Shown piece after piece: positions 55,751-64,000 of a DNA stretch of 64,000 bases. Origin of the DNA: Eutreptiella sp. 'Long Island Sound 2002' (taxonomy: Eukaryota; Euglenozoa; Euglenophyceae; Eutreptiales; Eutreptiaceae); contig OZ038378.1 in the NCBI GenBank assembly GCA_964036045.1, positions 141,452,765 through 141,516,764 of the forward strand, read 5' to 3'. The translations under genes and the position numbers were made by a program. Position 1 is the first letter of the stretch. Each line of letters starts with the position of its first letter. The notes beneath the pieces were generated by a model. That model was not told where the DNA came from and did no database searches. It saw only the letters and a list, made by a program, of their open reading frames with translations.

Positions 55751-58700
55751 GAGCTATGGGAGAGAAGGATTTATTGAGGGAGCAAGCGAGATGAAGATTC
55801 TGTGCACAATTAGTAAATGACCACACAAAGAGGGTGCAACGTGGAGGTTGAAGAAGAGGAGAGACTTGAGCAAACGGAAATGAAATGCACCGCCATTGGG
55901 GCTATTTACGTGGCCCTTGGAAACGCCGCTTGCTTGACGGTCTCCGGAACTCAAATACCATATGTCTTGGGAGACTAGACTACGAAACCGGGCGCCCGAG
56001 AGCTCAAATTCAACTTTTGTCCCTTCCCTTACCGCTGCAAACGCAAGCACAAAACGAAAAAGAGCCCTTTGAGACACACATAATGGCCAAAATGCCCATA
56101 CGGTTGGTGCAAACGAAATTGGAAACGTGCCCGAACCACCCGAAGAGAAGGCGTGGTGTTGGGAAGTGCAAGCACCTCTTTGTTCGATGTGCTGAGAGTC
56201 TCCACTCGGTGGCGAATGGATCGTACTTCCATGATCTCTTCGGCTGACAAAGGACGGCCTACGACGACAATAGAAACCAACATGCCTTGTGGCCAAAACA
56301 CTGTGTCATTTTTTCACGTGTACCTGATTGCGATGCCAATGGCAAACATCGGTCCTAAAAAAGCGTATCCTTGCACTCACCGCGAAGCACTCCGAGACCT
56401 CGGTCATCGGCAAACTAGGGGCTGCTATCAATTGGAGTGAGATGCGGTACGGGAGGTGCATCACTTGGATTGCAAATCACAGCAATAGCTTGATCCTACA
56501 TCGCACAATCACAAAGAACGGGGTGTTGTGATCCGCGGATTAGAGGAGGCTGACCAAACGCGCCGCCTTCCCTAAGGGATCGCCGCAGATCATGGATCGG
56601 ACTTGTGGTGTGGTGCACGGGCAACGCGAATGATCAAGTCATGCGCCCCCCCAAAAATTGTAACCTTGCTTAATACCACTTGAGTGGACCTCAATAGCAC
56701 TATTGAGCAACTTGCTATAAACGATGATGACGTGACGTTGATAGCACCTTCCGAAACCCCCTGACCCCGCCCCTATGAGTTGCCGCGGATCGCCGATCGG
56801 ACCTCCGGAACCCCCAACGTGCCTCGGCTTATGGGCAATCCACATCGAGCTCAACTCAACATTGCACTCGACTTTTCTTTGCTCGGGCACAAGGGTGCGC
56901 TACGCATGACAAATACGAACGACTAATCACAAGGAACCACATTTCACCTAAACATTGGATGATTCGTCGACCACACATGTCACACAATGATGGAGAGCGT
57001 TCATTTCGTAATGCGCGTTTCGCCCTTGGTCGATTTGCACAATCCCCTCGCAAAGGACCTGCATCAAGGTGCTTCTTGGCATATTCTTTTTGCATGAATG
57101 CCATGGTTTGCTCTGCGGTAGGATGTTGGTAAAGTGCACCGCCGTCACGGAGTTGGGTCTTTTTGAACTGTTCACTCATCACCCTCTTCACGGTCGAACG
57201 TATATGAGAATACATGATCCTGCGAAAGGAAACCGTGGGTGATAGCTTTCGGGGGGGGGGGGGGGGGCTTGCCCCGCCTTAATTTGTACCATTCTTGATG
57301 CATAAATTCGGCAGTTTGTGGGATGCCAAAAGTGCCTCGTTGTTGCTTGGTGACGAGGAAACCATCATCATATGCACCAGGTACTCCCGGAGGATTGAAC
57401 GCAATGCTAATGCTACACCTAGGACCCTTCTCGGGGGCTCAGTTCATGGCGAGCTAAAGTTCAACGAGCGGCTGCTAGGGGCTAGGGCTAGCAGCCAAGG
57501 GAGAGACCACAATGTATGTACCACGAAATTCCGCCACAATTGAAGGGTTGGGGTGTGTGAGTGGGTTACACTAGCACAGCACTAGGCACAAACAACTAAC
57601 ATATGCAACTTAGACTAAAACCAAGAGTACGTGCAATGTAAAACAGGTCCACATCGTCCGCACCATTTCGATGTCTTTCGTTGGTATGCGATGAGTAAAT
57701 ATGATGTTTGCGCTGACCTTCGGCCCTTGATGTGGGGGATTGGCTTTCGCTAGTTTCCTGCTGCATGGTGGAGGCCACGACTTTTGTGCTTGTATGAAGA
57801 GCTGACGTTTGACGGAATTGTTTTCAAACCATCATTGTTCAAGTGGGTACAAGAGGGGGGAGGATTGGACTTTTTGAAATATTCTGGAATCACTTCGAGG
57901 TTATATGGTGAGACATGTGTCAATCAGCATGGGTGAAAACCATAATGCAATGCATGGGATGAGCGAGTGTCCCGTGTATATGTGCGTGTTGGTCAGGTAC
58001 CAACATTGGTTCTTGTGTATGAGGGATGGGAACTGTGATTTCCACATTGTAGCTGGCGCACTTGTTCCATTCGGGATCAAGCGACTCACATTCGGAGGAC
58101 ACACCCGAGCTACAAGGCCTTAATTAGGGTACTGGAGGCGCCAGGTCGGTATCCTTAGAGCGGTCGAAGGAAAAACCCTCATATGGGTATATCTTGGATT
58201 CCCAAAGAGCTCATATGGGTATAAATCTTAGGGGGGTATTCGCAATGCAGAGCAAAGCACAAAACACTTGTCAAAACCCCATGGGTTTTTCTCACTTGTC
58301 TCGGGCCTGAGTATTGGCAAACCGTACCCCACAAAGGCAAACCCTGTCCGTGAAGGCATGGTACGTAAAACTCATAGATGAAATTCGAAGTGTCCCTACT
58401 AGTTGGACACTTGAGCACGCCACTGCAGAAGCTGCATACACTGATCCATCTCACCTGGGACAAGAGTTCACTTGCTGAGGACCGAGCATACAACCGAGCC
58501 AAGTAAGTATCAACCTGCTCAATCCTCAAGAGCACATTAGCAGGACGTGTAGAAACTTGCGTGCATGGTGGTGTTGGGTTAGGAGGAGTTGGAGGCTCAG
58601 GAGCAGGGTCACAAGCTGATGGTGTCAAAACTTGAGCTTCAGTTGGTGTGCCTTGTTGGGACAGCTTCTTGATCCGATAATCATTGGAGTCACATACAAA

Positions 58701-61700
58701 TACAAACGGAGGCTATGCGACGCGCGCAATACCAAACACCGCAATTTCAAAAGCAATTAGGCAAGATGACCGTGACAAGCTCGAGCTCGGTGAGAAGCAA
58801 AAATTGTTGAAGCCCGAATTTCGTGTATCAAATTTTCACTTGCCCGCCAACGCACAGAATGATCCTTTGTTACCAATTGTTGCTTTACGGGCTCATCGTC
58901 ATCGGAGGACTCATACTCCACTTCTTCCTCATAGATTTCTAGAGATGCCATATCAAGTTTAACATCAATGCATCCTACTGCAGAAGTCCTGTTATTCAGC
59001 TTGTTTCTCATGTTTCTTCTCAGAGTCAGACTTCTGTCACGTCTGTGGCGGCTAGGAGCGGTGCCGCGTCTTAATTCCGGCCGAGCGCCCTCTGCCAACC
59101 TTTCACCTCCCTGGCACGCCTACCAGTAAGGCCCTCAGTGTTTTCAGTTGCCCGATGTACCAGAACCCCCATGATCAATGATCGCCTCAAAACGGCCCTC
59201 CAGCCCCCCCTGCCTCTTCACAGGTCACCCGACATTTGAAAATCTGCCAGCGCTCATCGATTTTTTGCTGAATTTTTACCACATTCTAAGCCTACCAGCC
59301 TTACATTGTTGAGGTGATTGTCAAAACAACCATCATTCTCCGCCATTCCCATTGACAGTCCCACATGCAACATTGTACATACACAAACGTGGTTGCAAAC
59401 CGATACCAATCACAATGCATTTGAAGACAACTCCTTGGCCTGGGTTTGGGTTCGGGTTGTCCATGATGAGCAAACTAGGAGGGAGCCGGGGGGGCACCCG
59501 CCGGGTTGACATGGATTTCCTTGACACCACTCAACGCAAATGATTGGGCATGGTGTGACAATGGTCTCACATTCCGCCATAGTATTTCCCGGAGCCACCA
59601 TGAAATTTTGTGGTTCGGAACCTCAATCTCCGAAATGCTTGCACTTCGCGCTATCGTTCGAACACATTTGCACTCTCTCAATAGTATTTGTGTATGGGCA
59701 AAAGCCATCCTTGTTACCATGTTTGCTTGCAATTGCCCGTTGACGAGACCATCACTACATGACACATGTTACATTGAGCATCCGCCCGGTTTACGGTAAG
59801 ACAAAAAGACAACCTAAAAGACAACATCTTGTGTGAGAGAATATAATTCTGTCATGCCTCTCTCCGAGCAATCTTCTTTTCTTAGAATGGATACGTCAAC
59901 AGTTTTTTATGACGGCAATCCTCTGTGCAGCACCCAAGATTCACTTATAATTGCCCTCTCCGAGCAGGATATGCACTGCGATGAGCCGTGTGTTACACCT
60001 CGGGTATGTTAGTTTGTCGACAGAAGCACGTGCCGTTCACGCTTTCACTCACCATGACCTCAAGTTGCGTGCAACATATGCGCTCTTATGCATGACAGTC
60101 CTTAACCGGAAGAAAGAGCATGAGTTTGACTCCTGGACGGCCTGGATGTTCGAGTGTCAGCTGCTTTTCACCAGTTCTATGCACGACGCAAAAAGTCACA
60201 CCAACCAAGAAAGAGGTACGTGCCGGCCGTGACGCTATCATTTTGTATAGGTTTTGTCCCATGGTTTCGGCACTCTCACGGTTGGAAAGCAGGTGTAGGT
60301 TTTAAAGGCATGGCGCAGCACCGGCATAGTGCTGCGTGGTTCGTGCTTCGTAGGATGCAAGGAGCAAGTGGGGTAAGGACCGGAAGCTTTTGCACGAGTG
60401 GGACCAAAAGCGGACGCTGACGCCCAATTGGGCGAATTTGAGGGTTGGAAACTACAAAAGTGGGAGCTTGTGGGTGGAATCGGTGCCCTCAAAATCAAAT
60501 CTTGAGCCATGTAGCCCATGACACGGCCCATTCTTGGGTTGGGGCTATCTGCCACCACGCCAATTTGGGCCATTTCGGGTTGTTTTCGGGCGTTGCTCGG
60601 ACGTGTCGTGGAGTTAGAGGCGAGCAAAGGGCTCTTTGACATGGGGAAACTAGTTCGGTTCCGGCATATGTCATCCATTTTTATTACATAATCGTTCTTC
60701 ACTAACGATTATCGTGCTGAACTCACCGCCCTTGGGAGCGAATCCGTTGTGTTTGTATCCCATCCCTCCTCGGCCTTTGTCTTGGGTTGTTTGGGTTGTT
60801 TTGGGCGTAAAATGGCCGTTTTTGGCTCTAAACTGCGCAAATCGGGAAAAGCACCTCCGACTTTGCGCGCACCCGAGGCCGCATCCGGCGAGTTGGGGGC
60901 TCAAACTTTAGATTTGGGAAGGGCATGTCACAATGCAAAAAGTGGCCAACGTATCGTGGAGCCCGAAGCGTTGGGACAAAGATTTTGGCAAAGCGGACGC
61001 GTGAAGTGTTGCTTGTTGCTTGCTTGTTGGCTAGTTTTAAGGGAAGAGGTGTGCCAATCACCGTCCTCCACATCGCACGTGGGGCAGGTCCCCGGCGCCC
61101 GCTCCTTGGGGGGTTAGCAGTTGTTACACAAGGCGTCAGATAATAGGTGTTGTGGGTATAGTCATACATGGTACTGGTGGGGGTAGCATTTACTATATTA
61201 AATATTGAAGGGGTTTTGTATGACCTAGGGGAGGCAACGCTGAATCCGCACAGTTCTAGATGAAACCGAGGAAGGTGGGCAACGAGGGCTGGCTGAGTTC
61301 TTCTATTTCACGATTGGTCGTTAGTGTGGGTTACTGTGTGTGTTTGTGGGCAGTTGGGCCTCGATGATGTCAACACTCAGAGTTGCATGTGTAGTAGTGT
61401 TTTATTTTACTTAATCAATTTTATCAAAATTTACGTGCGCACCTTCGAAGTGACAAAAGTTGGACAAATTGCAAGCTCGACAACAAGGCGCTTGGTCACA
61501 ACATAGTCAAGGTCCACACCTAGCTTGGTACACGTGACACCTTCCAGCGTTCCTATCCACCCGAGTTGGCATCCGCAAAATGTCCCATGGTTTGCGGTTT
61601 GCGCCGTTTTGTTGCTCCAGGCTGTTGCCAACCTTAAGTACAAACAAAGCCGAGAAAGTAAACATTTTGCTCCTTAGGCTCACATCTCAACGCTTTTGCT

Positions 61701-61893
61701 TCGTTGTTGAGTATTGCAACTGAGAGATCTCATGCATGCCACAGTGAAGCAACCTTGTTCAAAGGATGATTTGGGGGCGATGGACATGAAGTTTTGAGGT
61801 TCTTCACGACACGAGCATGCTGTTTTGTTTCCGTGTTCATGCAGCTGCGGTAGTTGTCCACCCTATGTCTGCACCTCCTATTGTTCTTTGCAG
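55751..61893. other. No confident gene; decayed ORFs
   Basis: Notable frames, none with a recognised family: minus 56296-55754; minus 57215-56860 (SHIRSTVKRVMSEQFKKTQL); minus 58628-58179 (NVLLRIEQVDTYLARLYARS, 149 codons, several cysteines); minus about 58969-58760 (MASLEIYEEEVEYESSDDDE, acidic); plus 59951-60232 (HHDLKLRATYALLCMTVLNR). Neighbouring frames look related but out of phase, as in old mobile-element remnants or unmodelled exons. A G17 run lies near 57251-57267. Confidence 0.35.
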
Positions 61894-61977
61894 TTGTTTT
61901 GCAATTCTCCTCCAAAATTGGTGAAACGGCATCCACGGCGGGAACCGAAGCTACTCAGTTCCAATCAATCACCCAAG
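61894..61977 (+). CDS. WEE1-like kinase, possible N-terminal exon
   Basis: The exon lies between a TTCTTTGCAG acceptor and an AAG|GTATAC donor: 28 codons in phase 0, basic and Ser/Pro-rich (NSPPKLVKRHPRREPKLLSS). It joins in phase 0 to the exon at 62409. N-terminal regions of WEE1 kinases are usually disordered and rich in Ser, Pro and basic residues, so the composition fits, but the sequence itself is not diagnostic. The start codon was not located upstream. Confidence 0.4.
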
Positions 61978-62186
61978 GTATACGTTGGGCACAAGGCTTT
62001 GAAGGTGGGGCCCAAGTCACGAGTAGCCACATAGTATGGGCATCGGAACATGTTGTGTGGGGTAAGTGGTGCATGCGGGGTTTGGGGACTCATAAGTGCT
62101 GTGCTTGGGGGAACGCTGACGGAAAGAGATGTTGCTATTGTGCTAGATTATGAATGAAGGCTGACGATGTCATATCAAAAAGGACA

Positions 62187-62209
62187 GGTTAGGGTTAGGG
62201 TTAGGGTTT
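62187..62209 (+). repeat. Interstitial telomere-type repeat
   Basis: GGTTAGGGTTAGGGTTAGGG followed by TTT, about 3.8 TTAGGG units, in the presumed intron between the first two kinase exons. It is too short and too internal for a chromosome end. Confidence 0.85.
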
Positions 62210-62408
62210 CCTCTTTTGTCATCCCAATGCCAATTGCCGCAATGTTGTCCATTTTGTGGGTGATGTTGCCAAGAGTGTTGGCTATCTCTTCCACCGTAAC
62301 AAATGTGTTCGTCATTTATTCTAGGGATCCGCAGAGTGAGGTGCACTCATTGTGTTGGCACCAACTCAATCCTAGCCCATTGGAACTGCACAACACCTCT
62401 CTCCGCAG

Positions 62409-62682
62409 AGTGGTGATGGCGATCCATCCAAGTCCTTACACAACAGCATCTTGTCGCCTTCATGCAAGCCATCCCGGACTGATTGGAATAGTGGTTTCGT
62501 GCTCCCAAGGCCTGCATTCAGCCTTGACAAGCCAGTGTCGGTGCCACATGACATGGATTTTGTGCTTTCAAGGCCCACCTACAGTCACAAAGGCTTGGCG
62601 TCGAAGATCTCTCGTCGCATGCCAAACTCAAAATACCATGAAGAGTTTGTGGAATTGGAGCATATTGGTGAAGGCTCATTTG
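62409..62682 (+). CDS. WEE1-like kinase exon: N-terminal region and glycine loop
   Basis: After a pyrimidine-rich CTCTCTCCGCAG acceptor the exon reads SGDGDPSKSLHNSILSPSCK, then two similar phrases (GFVLPRPAFSLDKP and DFVLSRPTYSHKGL), and ends NSKYHEEFVELEHIGEGSFG at TTTG|GTATGT. The start of a kinase domain is clear: E-L-E-x-I-G-E-G-S-F-G is the ATP-binding glycine loop. R-Y-x-x-E-F-x-E-L-E-type wording just before it is typical of WEE1 kinases. Known role: WEE1 phosphorylates the cyclin-dependent kinase on tyrosine and delays mitosis. Exon length 274 nt, ending in phase 1, which the next exon completes exactly. Confidence 0.75.
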
Positions 62683-62886
62683 GTATGTGGTGTCAACTAT
62701 TGAAAGTGCAGGACAAGGGGTGGGTTTGTGGGAAAGGTCATTTTGTATGCCATCCAATTATCTTGTATCTATTGGTTAATTGGTTAGTTTGGGAATCAAC
62801 CTGCTTTTATGGCTTTGTATCCCACAAGATGGCGGCAGAAAGGGCGCGGCTGGGACAACCAAGGTGTTCATTCATTTCATACTCAG

Positions 62887-62962
62887 GTACTGTGTACAAA
62901 GTGCAGAGCAAACTTGATGGCCAGTTCTATGCGATCAAGCAGATCCGCAACTCCCACACATT
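62887..62962 (+). CDS. WEE1-like kinase exon: strands 2-3 with catalytic Lys
   Basis: After a CATACTCAG acceptor it reads TVYKVQSKLDGQFYAIKQIR and NSHT, ending at ACATT|GTATGT (76 nt). FAIK/YAIK holds the invariant ATP-binding lysine, and KLDGQFYAIK matches the WEE1 pattern with L-D-G before the lysine strand. Intron 62683-62886 (204 bp) separates it from the glycine-loop exon; the joined codon GGT gives GSFGTVYK without a break. Confidence 0.8.
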
Positions 62963-63182
62963 GTATGTGGTTGCATGTTTATTTGTGTTCTTCGGTTGTG
63001 CCCACAACGTGGGCATCTGGGCATCAGAAGTATGGAGCAGGGCGGTAACATTGGTCAACGACATCACGGTGCCCCAAGGGCGTGCCGCATGGTCCCAAGT
63101 CCGGCATATTTGTTGCGGTATCGGCAGTTGATCACTAATTTTTGCATACCCATTCCCCATTTTCACCTGCTGCCAATCGCAG

Positions 63183-63305
63183 GGAAAGTGCCGAAAACGT
63201 GACAGTGGACATGCGACCACTTTTCGTAGTTGGGAACCCCAATCTAGCGCTGCCAAGCGAAACTGGAGGCGCGGGCGATACTACGACTGGCCACAGAGAA
63301 TGTGG
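63183..63305 (+). CDS. Candidate 123-nt cassette exon in WEE1-like kinase
   Basis: A CCAATCGCAG acceptor and a GTAAGT donor bound a 123-nt open stretch (41 codons: LESAENVTVDMRPLFVVGNP onward) that keeps frame with both neighbours. It is symmetric, so inclusion and skipping both leave the kinase frame intact. Skipping gives NSHTL-SSKMQEVQAL, the normal distance between the catalytic Lys and the helix-C Glu; inclusion inserts 41 residues there. It is either an alternative exon or an unused open intron segment. Confidence 0.35.
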
Positions 63306-63456
63306 GTAAGTGGTGGAGGATAAGTGATTTGTGTAGGAGCTGCAATTTTGGGCCGTTATTTGCGTTTTTGTTGCTGCATTGCTGTGGTGTCATGACCCAA
63401 CCAGTTGTGGAGCGAAGGAATCACTGTGCAATTACTGTGCAATGTATCATATGCAG

Positions 63457-63578
63457 GTCGAGCAAAATGCAGGAAGTGCAGGCGCTTGATATATGCAAGG
63501 GTCAGCCCAATGTCATCAAGCTCTTTGAGTGGTGGATCAGTGGCAATTGCTTGTATCTGCAGCTTGAGCTTTTTGAAG
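63457..63578 (+). CDS. WEE1-like kinase exon: helix C to hinge
   Basis: After a CATATGCAG acceptor it reads SSKMQEVQALDICKGQPNVI, then KLFEWWISGNCLYLQLELFE, ending GAAG|GTGTGC (122 nt). E-V-Q-A-L with the helix-C glutamate, and W-x-x-x-x-x-L-Y-x-Q-L-E-L at the hinge, closely follow plant and animal WEE1. The catalytic loop, DFG and the rest must lie beyond the window's end or in the last 420 bases, where I do not find them. The gene is therefore partial because of the window edge. Confidence 0.78.
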
Positions 63579-64000
63579 GTGTGCCTTCCAACTGCGCTGT
63601 GTGTGTATAGTAGAACCATCTGTAATCCAATCATATGCTGCACCCTTGGGTCTGGATGCGACCCAAAGCCCATGGCATACGTACATGAATGGCAAGAATG
63701 CGTTCCACGGATCCTTGTTGATTCTATGCTCCAGGACGTCCTCCTGGGACATTCGCATCTGTTTTCATGTGCTTTCACAATGCAATGTACCCTGCGCTTA
63801 AGCTTGCTTACAGCTGCATTTCAGCTATTTCCTGTCTCAAGACGGTCTGGATTGCCTCCTGTTTGCATGCTGCCCAAGCAAACTGGAAAACTGGAAAATT
63901 GTATGTTAAACGGTCCTTGGTTTTTTTTTGCCCCTTGGAATATGCATCACGCTTTGCACACGCATTCTGGCTTGGGTGATAGTGATCAGTGAAGCGTTTT
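63579..64000 (+). other. Probable kinase intron to window end
   Basis: No HxD or DFG motif and no clear kinase exon can be read on plus. The open frames here lack family similarity. It is most simply the next intron of the WEE1-like gene. Confidence 0.5.

Noticed and set aside
62187-62209. Chromosome end or telomere
   Set aside because: Fewer than four units, followed by ordinary gene sequence on both sides.

Overview
The window looks like nuclear DNA of a microbial eukaryote, most likely an alga. The genes are split by GT-AG introns; the predicted proteins include a WEE1-type kinase, a PPEF/PP7-type phosphatase, an O-fucosyltransferase ending in KDEL, and EF-hand exons. There are no operons, and more than 19 kb is satellite DNA. 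I cannot name the species or the phylum from the sequence. Genes are sparse. Much of the non-satellite DNA consists of microsatellites, short dispersed repeats and decayed mobile-element pieces.

Layout. 0-13.9 kb: scattered minus-strand EF-hand exons, a Cys-rich ORF carrying an in-frame 24-bp minisatellite, two old copies of the 85-bp satellite, a (TG)36 tract, and retroelement-like minus-strand ORFs (9.3-10.8 kb). 13.93-21.43 kb: a 43-bp tandem array of 174 units. 21.4-25.2 kb: retroelement-like debris and a ~1.1-kb DNA transposon with inverted ends. 26.2-29.4 kb: three minus-strand exons of a PPEF-like phosphatase, with possible further exons to ~31.4 kb. A 229-bp inverted-repeat element (MITE-like) sits in one of its introns. 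32-35.7 kb: dispersed repeats and no clear gene. 35.77-37.04 kb: an intact intronless minus-strand GDP-fucose protein O-fucosyltransferase with a signal peptide and a C-terminal KDEL. 37.4-38.6 kb: a 69-bp TATA-like repeat and a 104-bp relative of the main satellite. 38.87-39.9 kb: a minus-strand SAP-domain protein whose 5' side runs into satellite. 39.90-51.44 kb: 136 tandem copies of an 85-bp satellite. 51.5-61.9 kb: no confident gene. 61.9-63.6 kb: the 5' half of a plus-strand WEE1-like kinase gene whose remaining exons lie beyond the window.

The most striking structure is the satellite biology. Both long arrays keep perfect length register over their whole span (135 x 85 bp and 173 x 43 bp, no net indel). 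Both carry higher-order duplications (2,125 bp, 680 bp and 1,032 bp). The 85-bp family recurs at two other places in the window in diverged form. Because 85 is not a multiple of three and the unit has no stop codon in any forward frame, the array produces an ORF of about 4,000 codons that is very probably not a gene.
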